The notes below the pieces were generated by a model. The model saw only the letters and a program-made list of their open reading frames with translations, searched no databases and was not told where the DNA came from. Shown here piece by piece: positions 24,780-34,126 of a stretch of 44,689 bases of DNA. Where the stretch lies: NCBI GenBank assembly GCA_025363575.1, contig JANYDM010000155.1, positions 1 through 44,689 of the forward strand. The letters run 5' to 3'. The stretch is from Betaproteobacteria bacterium. GTDB taxonomy: Bacteria; Pseudomonadota; Gammaproteobacteria; Burkholderiales; SG8-41. Both the position numbers and the translations under genes were made by a program. How positions within the stretch are numbered: the stretch's first letter is position 1; the number at the start of each line of letters is the position of its first letter.

Positions 24780-26687
24780 ATGACCACCGCGACCAAAGAA
24801 ACACTGGGATTCCAGGCTGAAGTCAAGCAGCTGCTGGACCTGATGATCCACTCCTTGTACAGCAATAAGGAGATTTTCCTGCGCGAGCTGATCTCGAACG
24901 CTTCGGACGCGTGCGACAAGCTGCGCTTCGAGGCGCTGACCAGCAAGGAACTGTTCGAGGATGACGCGGAGCTGAAAATCCGCGTGAGCTTCGACAAGGT
25001 GGCGCGCACGATAACGATCGCGGACAACGGCATCGGCATGTCGCGCGAGGAAGTCATCGCCAATATCGGCACCATCGCGCGCTCGGGCACGCGCGAATTC
25101 TTCAAGAACCTGACGGGCGAGCAGGCGAAGGACGCGAATCTGATCGGGCAGTTCGGGGTTGGTTTCTATTCATCCTTCATCATCGCTGACAAGGTCACCC
25201 TGGTGACGCGGCGCGCCGGGCTGCCGGCCGACGCTGGCGTGCGCTGGGAATCGGACGGCGGCGGCGAATTCACGCTCGAACCGGTAGACCAAGCGGCGCG
25301 CGGCACGGAAGTGACGCTGCATCTGCGCGAAGGCGAGGACGAAATGCTGACCGGCATGCGCCTGCGGTCGACGATCCGCAAATATTCCGACCACATCGTC
25401 CTGCCGATTTTGATGAGCAAGGAAGAGTGGGACAAAGACAAGAGCGAGTACAAGACGACCGGCGAAGACGAAACGGTCAACCAGGCGAGCGCGCTGTGGG
25501 CGCGGCCGAAATCCGAGGTGACGCAGGAGCAGTACGAAGAGTTTTACAAAAACGTCGCGCACGACACCGAGGCGCCGCTGACCTATGCGCATGCGCGCGT
25601 CGAGGGCAACAAGGAATACACGCAGCTTCTCTATATCCCGGCAAAGGCGCCGTTCGACCTGTGGGACCGCGAGCACCGTCGCGGCATCAAGCTTTACGTG
25701 CGGCGCGTATTCATCATGGACGACGCCGAGCAGCTGATGCCGAACTATCTGCGCTTCGTGCGCGGCGTGATCGATTCCGCGGACCTGCCGCTCAATGTGT
25801 CGCGCGAAATCCTGCAGCAGTCGAAGGACATCGAAGCGATCCGCGGCGGCTCGGTGCGGCGCGTGCTCGGCATGCTCGAAGACCTCGCGGAGAACCACAA
25901 AGAGAAATTCACGACGTTCTGGCAGGAATTCGGCACGGTATTCAAGGAAGGCGTAGGCGAGGACATGGCCAATCGCGAGCGCATCGCGAAGCTGCTGCGT
26001 TTCGCCTCGACCAAGGCGGACAGCGACGGCGAGGACGTGTCGTTCGCGGACTATGTCGGGCGCATGAAAGAAGGCCAGGACAAAATCTACTACGTGACCG
26101 CCGATACGTTCGCAGCGGCGAAAAACAGCCCGCACCTCGAAGTGTTTCGCAAGAAGGGCATCGAGGTGCTGCTGCTCTCAGAGCGGGTCGATGAATGGAT
26201 GGTCGGCAATCTGCACGAGTTCGAAGGCAAGCAGCTGCAGTCGGTCGCCAAGGGCGAGCTCGACCTCGGCAAGCTCGCGGACGCCACCGAAAAAGAAGAG
26301 CAGGAAAAAGCGGCGGGCGAGCACAAGGAGCTCGTCGAAAAAGTACAGAAGGCACTCGGCGAACGCGTCAAGGAAGTTCGCGTGACGCTGCGACTGACTG
26401 AATCCCCGGCCTGCCTGGTTGCGGGCCAGCACGATCTGGGCGCGCACCTCGAGCGCCTGCTGAAGTCGGCCGGCCAGAAAGTGCCGTCGTCATTGCCTGT
26501 CCTGGAGATCAATCCGCACCATCCGCTGGTGCTGCGGCTGAATCAGGAAACCGACGCGCAGCGTTTCGACGACTGGAGCCATGTGCTGCTCGACCAGGCT
26601 CTGCTGGCCGAAGGCGGCCAGTTGCAGGACCCCGCCGGTTTCGTCAAGCGGTTGAACCAGTTGCTGCTGGCAATCAACAAGCCCTAG
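24780..26687 (+). CDS. htpG: molecular chaperone HtpG (Hsp90)
   Basis: The 635-aa protein starts at ATG 24780 behind GGAG. The GHKL ATP-binding domain shows [25 protein letters not shown] and [13 protein letters not shown]. The middle domain contains [36 protein letters not shown] with the catalytic-loop arginine, and the C-terminal dimerisation domain ends normally. Length is standard for bacterial Hsp90. It refolds client proteins with ATP in the cytoplasm, together with the DnaK system. Control by heat shock is visible directly in the upstream sigma-32 promoter. Its stop codon overlaps the stop of the convergent gene within one CTAG. Confidence 0.97.
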   Translation: MTTATKETLGFQAEVKQLLDLMIHSLYSNKEIFLRELISNASDACDKLRFEALTSKELFEDDAELKIRVSFDKVARTITIADNGIGMSREEVIANIGTIARSGTREFFKNLTGEQAKDANLIGQFGVGFYSSFIIADKVTLVTRRAGLPADAGVRWESDGGGEFTLEPVDQAARGTEVTLHLREGEDEMLTGMRLRSTIRKYSDHIVLPILMSKEEWDKDKSEYKTTGEDETVNQASALWARPKSEVTQEQYEEFYKNVAHDTEAPLTYAHARVEGNKEYTQLLYIPAKAPFDLWDREHRRGIKLYVRRVFIMDDAEQLMPNYLRFVRGVIDSADLPLNVSREILQQSKDIEAIRGGSVRRVLGMLEDLAENHKEKFTTFWQEFGTVFKEGVGEDMANRERIAKLLRFASTKADSDGEDVSFADYVGRMKEGQDKIYYVTADTFAAAKNSPHLEVFRKKGIEVLLLSERVDEWMVGNLHEFEGKQLQSVAKGELDLGKLADATEKEEQEKAAGEHKELVEKVQKALGERVKEVRVTLRLTESPACLVAGQHDLGAHLERLLKSAGQKVPSSLPVLEINPHHPLVLRLNQETDAQRFDDWSHVLLDQALLAEGGQLQDPAGFVKRLNQLLLAINKP

Positions 26688-27280
26688 GCGGGCGGCGCGG
26701 CAGGTTTCGGCGTGGATTTTGGCGCGGGCTTGGGCGGGGTTGCGGGTGCCGGTGCCGGTTGCGGATACATTTTCTCGCCGAGGCAGACGAAATAGCGCCA
26801 GGTATCGCTCTGGCAGTCGGCAAAGACCTTGTTGCGCAACGCGCATTGATTGCGCTGAGCCGGCGCCGCACGGTTGCAATCGGAGGCGCGAGGCAATGGT
26901 TGCCGTGCGATCAGGCCTTTTGTGCACGCATCGAAGTCCGCATATTTGGCCGGGCGCTGGCATTCGATGATGATTTCGTTGCGCGCGATGCAATAAGCTT
27001 CGTCGGCGCGCACCGTCTTCAGGCAGTTCATCAATTGGCGCGGATCGACCACCAGCTCGATCAGTTCCGTTACTTCTTTGCCTGAAGGCTGCGTGAGATC
27101 GCGCACGCACTGGTCGAGCTCCGCGCCGGTCTTGCCTTTGCATTCGGGCGGCAGCAGCGCCGATTGCGCACAAGCCGCTGTTGCGAATATGGACGCCGAC
27201 AGTGCGATGGCACACGCGGCGCCGCGCCATGCAGCAGGTGACGTGCGTCCGGTAAGACCGGCGCAATGCGTTTCGCCCAT
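26684..27280 (-). CDS. exported Cys-containing hypothetical protein
   Basis: From the ATG at 27280 (upstream AGGATCAGG gives weak support) the product is 198 aa with a signal peptide ending near AACA|Q. The mature protein has spaced Cys residues (PPEC, DQCV, MNCL, AYCIA, ECQRP, ACTKG, DCNR, QCAL, DCQS, VCLG), suggesting several disulphides in a small helical fold. A Pro/Lys/Ala-rich low-complexity tail ([15 protein letters not shown]...) follows, which may span the wall or act as a linker. I do not recognise the family. It shares its stop codon bases with htpG on the other strand, so no terminator separates them. Confidence 0.65.
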   Translation of the reverse strand: MGETHCAGLTGRTSPAAWRGAACAIALSASIFATAACAQSALLPPECKGKTGAELDQCVRDLTQPSGKEVTELIELVVDPRQLMNCLKTVRADEAYCIARNEIIIECQRPAKYADFDACTKGLIARQPLPRASDCNRAAPAQRNQCALRNKVFADCQSDTWRYFVCLGEKMYPQPAPAPATPPKPAPKSTPKPAAPPA

Positions 27281-27419
27281 ACCAGCCTGATCCTCGTTCA
27301 TATGGCAAAACTGCATGTTGCCCCATTCGTCCACGATAAGCCCGTTCCGCCCGCTGGACGTCGCATATTCGCTGACCTGCGGTTTGACTTGTATCTATGC
27401 ACGACGCTGGGGCATGTTG

Positions 27420-28220
27420 CTATGTTTCGTGCCAGCGAGGTTTGCGTTTTTCGACGAACGCACTGACGCCTTCAAGCCCTTCGGGGCTCAGCATGTTCCC
27501 GGTGATGACCCGGCTCGCGAGTTCATACGCGGGCTCCATGCCCATTTCGATTTGCTGGTAGAAGAATTTTTTGCCGGCGGCAAGCACCGCCGGCGGTTTG
27601 GACAGCAGTGCGTCGACGAGCGCGCGCACCGCCGCATCGAGCTGATCAGCCGCGACGACGCGATTGACAAGGCCCCATTGCAGGGCAGTCGCGGCGTCGA
27701 TGAATTCTCCCGTCAGCAGCATTTCCAGCGCTTGCTTGCGCGCGATGTTGCGCGACACGGCGACGCCGGGCGTCGCGCAGAACAATCCGAAATTGATGCC
27801 GGATGTCGCGAAGCGCGCGTCAGCCGATGCGACGGCGAGATCGCAGGCGGCGACCAGTTGACAGCCGGCGGCGGTCGCGATGCCCTGCACGCGCGCGATA
27901 ACGGGTTGCGGCAGACGCGCGATGCTCATCATTACTTTGCAGCAATCATCAAACAGCCGGCCGACGAAATCCTGCGTGCGGTTAGCGAGCATCTGCTTCA
28001 AGTCATGTCCCGGGCAAAAGGCCTTGCCGTTGGCGGCAATGACGACGACGCGGACGGTCGTGTCGCGCGCGATGGCGTCGAGCGCCGACTGCAGAGCGGC
28101 CAGCAGCTCCATCGACAGCGCATTGAATTGTTCGGGGCGGTTCAGCGTGAGCGTGGCTAGTCCGCCAGCGTCTGCGCGAAGCAGCAGCGCATTGCCGGTA
28201 ACGACTGTGCTGGTATCCAT
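27420..28220 (-). CDS. enoyl-CoA hydratase/isomerase fold protein, ECHDC3-like
   Basis: The 266-aa crotonase-fold protein starts at 28220 behind GAGGAGGG. The oxyanion-hole segments are present (GKAFCPGHDLKQM and GIATAAGCQLVAACDLAVAS). The two catalytic Glu of enoyl-CoA hydratases are replaced: the first position is Gln in AAGCQLV and the second is Gly in SGINFGLFCATPG. This combination is typical of the ECHDC3-type subfamily rather than true hydratases, so CoA-ester binding is likely but hydration is doubtful. It follows the CRP-type regulator gene on the same strand after 84 bases. Confidence 0.82.
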   Translation of the reverse strand: MDTSTVVTGNALLLRADAGGLATLTLNRPEQFNALSMELLAALQSALDAIARDTTVRVVVIAANGKAFCPGHDLKQMLANRTQDFVGRLFDDCCKVMMSIARLPQPVIARVQGIATAAGCQLVAACDLAVASADARFATSGINFGLFCATPGVAVSRNIARKQALEMLLTGEFIDAATALQWGLVNRVVAADQLDAAVRALVDALLSKPPAVLAAGKKFFYQQIEMGMEPAYELASRVITGNMLSPEGLEGVSAFVEKRKPRWHET

Positions 28221-28304
28221 TGGGCCCTCCTCGTCATAAGCCGACGTACTATGGTGGCAATCCGGCAATCGGGCAACCCCGGCCGAAAAGCCGTCGCGGC
28301 GCGC

Positions 28305-28976
28305 TCAGCGTCGTCCCGGCAGGTCGCGATTGATGGTAATGAGTTTGTGCTCGACGCTGATATAGCCCCCGGTGACGAGGTCCTTGAAAATACGGCTGAT
28401 CATTTCGCGTGAGGCGCCCACTCTTTCGGCGATGTCCTGCTGCGTGAGTTTTTCCGCGACGACGAGGCGGCCGTCGTGCTCATGCGCGAGCTCCAGCAGA
28501 AGGCGCGCGACGCGGCCGTAAACGTCGAGCAGCGCAAGCGAGCGGATATTGTCCGTCAGCGCGCGCACGCGCTGCATGAGCCGGTTGATGAGCTTGAGCG
28601 CGAAATCCGGATCGGCCGCGACCAGCGCCTTGAAGTCCGCTTTTTTAATGATCATGAAGCGACACGTTTCGAGCGTTGCCACCGACGCCGAGCGCGGGCC
28701 TTCATCGATGATCATTTCGCCGAAGTATTCGCGCGGCCCGAGGACATTGATGACCATCTCACGGCCTTCGGTGTTGCGCAGAAATATTTTTACGCGGCCG
28801 GACAGGATGATGAAGATCGTGTTCGACTCGTCACCTTCGTTAACGACGACGACGTTTTTCTGGTAGGTCTGCTCGCTCGCGTGCGCTGCCAGCGCTTTGA
28901 GCTCGTGCTCTTCCAGCTGCAGCGGGCCGCCGGGTGCACCCGCGCCCGCATCGGGCGATGTTTCCTTTGTGCTCAT
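28305..28976 (-). CDS. CRP-type cyclic-nucleotide-responsive regulator
   Basis: A 223-aa protein with an N-terminal cyclic-nucleotide-binding domain (about 20-140) and a C-terminal winged helix. The phosphate-binding cassette reads FGEMIIDEGPRSASV, retaining the GE and RS pair needed for cAMP. The recognition helix is ASREMISRIF, with R, E and R at the positions that in E. coli CRP read TGTGA half-sites. No Cys cluster of the FNR type is present. Its ATG overlaps the stop of the nucleotide cyclase gene (ATGA), so enzyme and probable receptor are co-translated. A TGTGA palindrome lies upstream of the pair. Confidence 0.9.
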   Translation of the reverse strand: MSTKETSPDAGAGAPGGPLQLEEHELKALAAHASEQTYQKNVVVVNEGDESNTIFIILSGRVKIFLRNTEGREMVINVLGPREYFGEMIIDEGPRSASVATLETCRFMIIKKADFKALVAADPDFALKLINRLMQRVRALTDNIRSLALLDVYGRVARLLLELAHEHDGRLVVAEKLTQQDIAERVGASREMISRIFKDLVTGGYISVEHKLITINRDLPGRR

Positions 28977-30766
28977 TTTGCTGCGGCGAGCGGTTGCGGC
29001 GCAGCAGCCTGCGCGGGTGCGGGCGTGACTTTGTCCCAACCAAATATTTCGACCGCCGTATGCCCTTTGACCGGGCGTGCGCCGAGGGGGACGAGGTCCG
29101 CGTGTGCGCCGAGCAGCTCCATGACCGCGCGCGAGCATACGAGGTGGTAACCGACTTCCTTGGTCAGGCCCTCCAGGCGCGAGGCGACGTTCGTTACATC
29201 GCCGATCACCGAATATTCGTGACGCGAAGCCGCGCCAATGTGTCCCGCGACCCCTTCGCCGGCATGCAGACCGATGCCGATATCGAGGGGTATTTCCCCT
29301 TTCGCCTGCAGGCTGGCGTTGAGGTCGCGCAAGTTTTCCAGCATCGCGCGGCTCGCGTCGAACGCCGACAGGCAGGCATTCGGCAGCGGCTGCGGCACGC
29401 CGAATACGGCCATGATACCGTCCCCCATGAAGCTCACGACCGTACCGCCGTGGTCATGAATGATGGGCACGATGCGGTCGAAATAATTGTTCAGAAACGC
29501 GATAGTCTGCTCGGGGGTCATGTGCTCGCTGCGTGTCGTGTAGCCGCGGATGTCCGAAAAAAGGACGCAGGCAAATTGCTTCACGCCGCCCAGCGCCGGA
29601 TTGAGCCGGCCAGCCAGTATCTCGCGCATGATCGGCGGGCTGACATAGCCGCCGAACGAGCGCCGCAACCGCAGCCGCTCCTGCAGATTGAGGCCGGTCT
29701 CCAGCAACTGGCGCCCGCCGGTGGCAATCAGCGCAACGAGCATCGTAGTCGCGACCGGCAGATGCACGCCTTTCGCGAGCGCTAAAGTGGACGCAGCAAC
29801 GCATGCCGTCCACACGGCCGCCAGTACGGCGAAAGCAACGGCGGGCCGCGGCGCAAAAAACCAGAGCAGGGCGGCTGCCAGCGCCATGAAGAACGGAATC
29901 CACCACGCGACAGGACGCACGAGCCCGTCGTTGAGCAGATTGCGCAGTGCCTGGGCGTGGAGGACAACGCCCGGTGGATTGACCGCATTGCTTTCTCGCG
30001 CGGTGAGGTTGAGCGGGGCTTTCAGCCGGTCCTCGAATTTAAGTATCCCGCCCAGTAGCACCGCTTTGCCGGCGAACGCATTTTTGAGTTCGGCGGTCTC
30101 GCCCGCGTCGAACCATGCCAGCACCCGATGCAGCGGGACAATCTCAAAAGGCGCGCCTGCAGCGAAGTCGATGTAGCCGGCGGCGACCGGCTTGCCGAGC
30201 TTGCGCGCCATCTGCCCGACGAGCGTTGGCTGCACGCTGTTGTTTTCGCCTATGCGTTCGTCGAACCTGCGCACGCCGCCGTCGCCGTCCTGCGGCAATA
30301 TCGCGTAACCGGTGCCGCCCGCGCCGGCGGCGGCAGCGTACGCGGGATACAGCGGACGCGTCACGCCGTCGCGATCGACTGTTAACGCGAGCACTACCGG
30401 CGTGCTGCGGCGGGCGATCAGTATTCCCGTCAGCAATTGGCGGTCATAGCCTGGCACGAGTGTTTCGTAACTCCGGTCGGGCAGCACGATGTCGAGGCCA
30501 GCCACCGCAGCGCCTCCCGCGGCGGCGGCCTGCAGAAACCTGCCGAGATGCGGGTGCCACAGCGTGAATGGCTGACGCAGTACGTTGGTAGTGTCGTCGT
30601 CGAAGCCGACGATGACGACGGATGTTGCAGCGGGGCGCGGTGCGTACGTGCGCAACGCTTTAAACTGCGCATCGAGCAGTTTCATGTCGATCGGCTGCAT
30701 CCAGCCGCTGACCAGCAACCCGGCCGCCAGGAACAGTACGAAAATTGCAGCGCTCGCGCGTATCAT
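28973..30766 (-). CDS. CHASE2-domain class III nucleotide cyclase
   Basis: From ATG 30766 the 597-aa protein has one N-terminal transmembrane helix (about 3-22), a periplasmic CHASE2 sensor domain (about 25-310), three membrane helices (about 320-390) and a cytoplasmic class III cyclase domain. Both metal-binding Asp are present: D405 in FSDIRGYT and D449 in MGDGIMAVFG. The transition-state Asn/Arg pair is in NVASRLE. The adenine-selecting Lys is replaced by Ser445 (VVSFMGD), while the partner Asp in VIGDVTN is kept, so cAMP is likely but not certain. It should turn a periplasmic signal into cyclic nucleotide for the adjacent CRP-type protein. Confidence 0.9.
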   Translation of the reverse strand: MIRASAAIFVLFLAAGLLVSGWMQPIDMKLLDAQFKALRTYAPRPAATSVVIVGFDDDTTNVLRQPFTLWHPHLGRFLQAAAAGGAAVAGLDIVLPDRSYETLVPGYDRQLLTGILIARRSTPVVLALTVDRDGVTRPLYPAYAAAAGAGGTGYAILPQDGDGGVRRFDERIGENNSVQPTLVGQMARKLGKPVAAGYIDFAAGAPFEIVPLHRVLAWFDAGETAELKNAFAGKAVLLGGILKFEDRLKAPLNLTARESNAVNPPGVVLHAQALRNLLNDGLVRPVAWWIPFFMALAAALLWFFAPRPAVAFAVLAAVWTACVAASTLALAKGVHLPVATTMLVALIATGGRQLLETGLNLQERLRLRRSFGGYVSPPIMREILAGRLNPALGGVKQFACVLFSDIRGYTTRSEHMTPEQTIAFLNNYFDRIVPIIHDHGGTVVSFMGDGIMAVFGVPQPLPNACLSAFDASRAMLENLRDLNASLQAKGEIPLDIGIGLHAGEGVAGHIGAASRHEYSVIGDVTNVASRLEGLTKEVGYHLVCSRAVMELLGAHADLVPLGARPVKGHTAVEIFGWDKVTPAPAQAAAPQPLAAAK

Positions 30767-30824
30767 GCCGCAAAGTCTAGCAGGTCGCGGATTGCCGGGC
30801 AGGTCGCGTGCAGATGAGGCGAAA

Positions 30825-30838
30825 TGTGAAAATTCACC
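30825..30838. promoter_or_regulatory. candidate CRP/FNR-family operator
   Basis: TGTGA and TCACC are separated by four bases, with perfect inner arms GTGAA / TTCAC. It lies between the divergent cyclase-CRP operon and the FecR-domain gene. The half-site fits a CRP-type recognition helix, but the spacing is that of FNR sites (CRP uses six). Confidence 0.35.
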
Positions 30839-30934
30839 TAGCCCGCGTGGCGAAACGCACGGTAAAAGTCGTCGCGGCAGGTTTAGAATCGTCGCATGGC
30901 AGTTAAACAGCAATCCATCCGGGGAGCGGGGCAT

Positions 30935-31822
30935 ATGCAGATCAGATCAGCTTTCGGCGCAGCGCTGCGCCGGGCTCTTAAAATTCCATTGCTGGCGCTG
31001 GTTTGTGCATTGCCAGTCTCTGCGCAGAGCGCCGGCGTCGCCATGGTGACGGACCTGCAAGGCAAAGCGAACAGCACGGTAGATGGCAAAGCGCGCGACG
31101 TGACGATACTGGCCGAACTCGAAGCGGGTGCGCAGGTCCAGCTCGCCGCGGGCGCGACTCTCGTCGCGCTTTATCTCGATGCAGGGGACGAGTACTTGTT
31201 CAAAGGGCCTGCCACTATCATATTCAGGCTCGCGCAACCTGACGTCACGAGCGGCGCCAAACCCGAAAAACGCGGCTCGTCGTTGGGCAAAGGCGGCAAT
31301 GCCGTGCGCATCAAGCCGGTGGGCGTCGCGCAGGGCGCGATGGTCATGCGGGGCTTTCGCAGCGGCGCGCGCATCCAGCTTTTAAATTTAGCCAAGACGC
31401 GGACGCTCGAGACGCAGCCGGAATTTCGCTGGCAGCCTCTGCAGGCGCCGGCAAAGTACCAGATCGAGGTCACCGACGACACGGGACGATCCATACACGA
31501 AGCGCAAGTCGATGCAACAACTTACAAACTGCCCGCGAGCGTCGCGCTGAAAGAGGGCGCGACTTACACATGGGAAGTCTCGACGCGTTTGCCCGATGGC
31601 CGCAAGTATTCAAGCTCCGCGGATTTCGCGATCGCGCCCGCGCCGCTGCGTGCGCAGGCGGACGCTCTGCGGCCTGCAGCGACGGCGCCGCTGTCGGCCC
31701 GCATTGCTTACGCGGCATGGCTCGACCAGTCGGATTTGAAAGACGAAGCGCGCAAATACTGGAAAATTGCATCGGCCGAACGCCCGGACGATCCGCGCCT
31801 GAAATCGCTCGCCGAGCAATAA
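30935..31822 (+). CDS. exported FecR-domain protein
   Basis: The ATG at 30935 is preceded by GGGGAGCGGGG and gives a 295-aa product; an in-frame ATG 39 bases earlier is possible. The signal peptide ends near SAQSA. Residues about 30-90 form a FecR-type beta domain (VTDLQGKANSTVDGKARDV, ELEAGAQVQLAAGATLVALYLDAGDEYLFKGPATIIF). A second beta-sandwich segment (FRWQPL...YQIEVTDDTG...YTWEVSTRLPDG) follows, and a TPR-like helical end (AYAAWLDQSDLKDEARKYWKIASAERPDDPRL). Such proteins are frequent neighbours of CHASE2 cyclases and may bind or present the signal sensed by CHASE2. That functional link is inferred. Confidence 0.8.
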   Translation: MQIRSAFGAALRRALKIPLLALVCALPVSAQSAGVAMVTDLQGKANSTVDGKARDVTILAELEAGAQVQLAAGATLVALYLDAGDEYLFKGPATIIFRLAQPDVTSGAKPEKRGSSLGKGGNAVRIKPVGVAQGAMVMRGFRSGARIQLLNLAKTRTLETQPEFRWQPLQAPAKYQIEVTDDTGRSIHEAQVDATTYKLPASVALKEGATYTWEVSTRLPDGRKYSSSADFAIAPAPLRAQADALRPAATAPLSARIAYAAWLDQSDLKDEARKYWKIASAERPDDPRLKSLAEQ

Positions 31823-31934
31823 CACGGCATCGACCGCGTCAGCGCATTATGAGCTATCATTTGCGTAGTCGCTATCCGTCTTATCCTGCACGCCGGGCCG
31901 GACGTTTAGCTGAAGCAGCGGAGAACGATTGCAC

Positions 31935-32231
31935 ATGACAACCGAATCAATATTGATCGCGATACTGGTGGTTTTGACGCTGACGCTGCTGCTGGTGGGC
32001 CTTGCCACGGTATTTCTGGTCAATACGATGCGGGCCATGCGCGCAGAACAGCAGGCCATGCGCCGGGCGATCGCCAACATGGACTGGACCAGCGTTTTTT
32101 CAAATCTGCAAGGCTCGTCGAAGGAATCGGTGCGCATCCTCGATATCATCGACAAGCGGTTGCAAAAGCTCGAAGCGCTGGAAAAGCTGCAGATTTCGCA
32201 GTCCCAGTTCAAGCAACAGCAGGGACGCTGA
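31935..32231 (+). CDS. small single-pass membrane protein
   Basis: 98 aa from ATG 31935. One long hydrophobic helix (about 6-30, ILIAILVVLTLTLLLVGLATVFLV) is followed by a charged amphipathic, probably coiled-coil tail (MRAMRAEQQAMRRAIANMDW... and DIIDKRLQKLEALEKLQ) ending in a Gln-rich stretch. I do not recognise a family. The layout suggests an inner-membrane anchor with a cytoplasmic oligomerising tail. It is a single-gene unit ended by a clear intrinsic terminator. A TTG six bases earlier is an alternative start. Confidence 0.65.
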   Translation: MTTESILIAILVVLTLTLLLVGLATVFLVNTMRAMRAEQQAMRRAIANMDWTSVFSNLQGSSKESVRILDIIDKRLQKLEALEKLQISQSQFKQQQGR

Positions 32232-32256
32232 CCGCACGACACGCGCGGCAGGTGCG

Positions 32257-32279
32257 GGGCGGCGCAGGCCGCCCTTTTT
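32257..32279 (+). terminator. intrinsic terminator
   Basis: A perfect 7-bp GC stem GGGCGGC / GCCGCCC with loop GCAG is followed directly by TTTTT. It lies 25 bases after the small membrane protein gene. Confidence 0.85.
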
Positions 32280-32367
32280 ATCGGGCCATCCCCTCTATTT
32301 TCTCCATGCGTCGGCTGCGAGCGGCGCCGCCCTCTGCTGCTATTGATGGCGGCCGGCTGATGGCCGC

Positions 32368-32916
32368 TCAGAACATCGGTTTTTTGGCCGCGTTTTTATA
32401 ACGCTCGACGCCGGCGAGGATTTCCTTGCGCGCGTCGTCCGGCCCGGACCAGCCTTCGACCTTAACCCATTTGCCGGGCTCGAGGTCCTTGTAATGCTCG
32501 AAGAAATGGCGGATCTGGTCGAGCGTCAGCGCCGGCAGGTCGTCGGGCGCCTTGATGCGCTGGTACATCGTGCATAGCTTATCGATCGGCACCGCAAGCA
32601 ACTTTTCGTCGCCGCCGGCCTCGTCCTCCATCTTGAGCACGCCGACGGGGCGGCAGCGCACGACGACGCCGCTAATCAGCGGCACTGGACTTAATACGAG
32701 TACGTCCACCGGATCGCCGTCGCCCGACAACGTGCGCGGGATATAGCCGTAGTTGCACGGGTAGTGCATCGCGGTCGACATGAATCGATCGACGAAAAGC
32801 GCGCCGGTTTCCTTGTCGACTTCGTACTTGATCGGATCCGCGTTCATCGGAATTTCGATGATCACGTTGAATTCGTCCGGTACTGCGTGTCCCGAACCGA
32901 CCCTGTCGAGATTCAT
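32368..32916 (-). CDS. ppa: inorganic pyrophosphatase
   Basis: This 182-aa family I pyrophosphatase starts at 32916 behind AGGAG, five bases away. Active-site blocks are complete: [32 protein letters not shown] and the metal-binding signature [10 protein letters not shown], then KLLAVPIDK and the Lys-rich C-terminal block [16 protein letters not shown]. It hydrolyses pyrophosphate to phosphate in the cytoplasm with Mg2+, driving biosynthetic reactions. Length is standard. It is a single-gene unit, converging on the small membrane protein gene across a terminator. Confidence 0.96.
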   Translation of the reverse strand: MNLDRVGSGHAVPDEFNVIIEIPMNADPIKYEVDKETGALFVDRFMSTAMHYPCNYGYIPRTLSGDGDPVDVLVLSPVPLISGVVVRCRPVGVLKMEDEAGGDEKLLAVPIDKLCTMYQRIKAPDDLPALTLDQIRHFFEHYKDLEPGKWVKVEGWSGPDDARKEILAGVERYKNAAKKPMF

Positions 32917-32940
32917 AGTCGCTCCTGTGTGTGTCCGGCG

Positions 32941-32946
32941 ATTATA
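32941..32946 (-). promoter_or_regulatory. ppa: candidate -10 element of ppa
   Basis: A perfect TATAAT on the reverse strand lies 25 bases before the ppa start codon, giving a short leader that just holds the AGGAG site. No good -35 match is visible. Confidence 0.45.
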
Positions 32947-33007
32947 GCGGCGTGCCGTGCGGGCCGCCTCCCGATGCGGCTGGCCATGACAGTCCGATGC
33001 CGCGATA

Positions 33008-34126
33008 ATGGCGGGCATGACTCCTGTATTTCGTTTCGCGCATGCCGGCGGCGCTGATTGGCGGGCGGCCGCCGATGCCTGCGTCGCGCAGCTCGCGGGG
33101 CCGCCGGCGAGCCTCGGTTTCCTCTACGTGACTGACTTGCTCGCCGACTATCTCGACGACATCCTTGAATTCTTCCGCCAGCGCACGGGCGTTCGCCATT
33201 GGGTCGGCACCGTTGGCATAGGCGTGTGCGTGAGCGGACGCGAATATCTCGATGAGCCGGCGATGGCGGTGATGATAGGCGAATTCGCGCCGGGTTCTTT
33301 TCGCGTATTTTCCGGCGTGCGTTCGGCTGACGATTTAGAGATGAAGAAATTCGAATGCGGCGAGCGTGCGGCCAATTTCGCGATCGTGCACGCCGACCCG
33401 CGCAATAGCGACGTGCCCGAGCTGATCAACGCGCTGGCCGGCAAGCTCGACAGCGGCTTCGTGGTCGGCGGGCTCACGAGCTCGCGGCGCGAAAATTCGC
33501 AGATCGCGGACAAGGTCACGGAGGGCGGCATTTCGGGCGTGATGTTCGCCGACGACGTCACGATTGCGACGCGCCTGACGCAGGGCTGCTCGCCAATCGG
33601 GCCCCAGCGCGTCATTACGCAGTCGCAGCGCAACATCATCGTTACTATCGACAATCGTCCGGCGCTCGACGTGCTGAAAGAAGACGTCGGCGAGCGGCTC
33701 GCGCGCGACTTGAACCGTCTCGGCGGCGTTATTTTCGCGGGCCTGCCGATCGCGGGCACCGACACCGGCGACTATCTCGTGCGCAACCTGGTCGGCATCG
33801 ATCCGGCGCGCGGCATCGTCGCCATCGGCGACCTGGTCGAGAATGGCAAGCCCATCATGTTCTGCCGCCGCGACACCGCGAGCGCAACGGAGGACATGAC
33901 GCGCATGCTCGAGAGCATGCAGAAGGGGCTTTACACGAAACCGCGCGGCGGCGTTTATTACTCCTGCCTCGGCCGCGGCGCCAATCTGTTCGGGCCCGAT
34001 TCGGAGGAACTCAAAATGATCGAGGCAGTATTCGGCGAGTTTCCGCTGGTCGGATTTTTCTGCAATGGCGAGATTTCGCACAACCGTCTCTACGGTTATA
34101 CCGGCGTGCTCACGCTCTTCGCATGA
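33008..34126 (+). CDS. FIST-domain sensory protein
   Basis: The 372-aa protein begins [22 protein letters not shown] (after three residues if ATG 33008 is used; ATG 33017 is equally possible). It shows FIST N-terminal features ([53 protein letters not shown]) and a FIST_C part ([42 protein letters not shown]). FIST domains are believed to bind small ligands, perhaps amino acids, in signal-transduction proteins. Here the protein is free-standing, without an attached output domain. Its stop overlaps the next start (ATGA), coupling it to a DUF599 membrane protein. Confidence 0.85.
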   Translation: MAGMTPVFRFAHAGGADWRAAADACVAQLAGPPASLGFLYVTDLLADYLDDILEFFRQRTGVRHWVGTVGIGVCVSGREYLDEPAMAVMIGEFAPGSFRVFSGVRSADDLEMKKFECGERAANFAIVHADPRNSDVPELINALAGKLDSGFVVGGLTSSRRENSQIADKVTEGGISGVMFADDVTIATRLTQGCSPIGPQRVITQSQRNIIVTIDNRPALDVLKEDVGERLARDLNRLGGVIFAGLPIAGTDTGDYLVRNLVGIDPARGIVAIGDLVENGKPIMFCRRDTASATEDMTRMLESMQKGLYTKPRGGVYYSCLGRGANLFGPDSEELKMIEAVFGEFPLVGFFCNGEISHNRLYGYTGVLTLFA

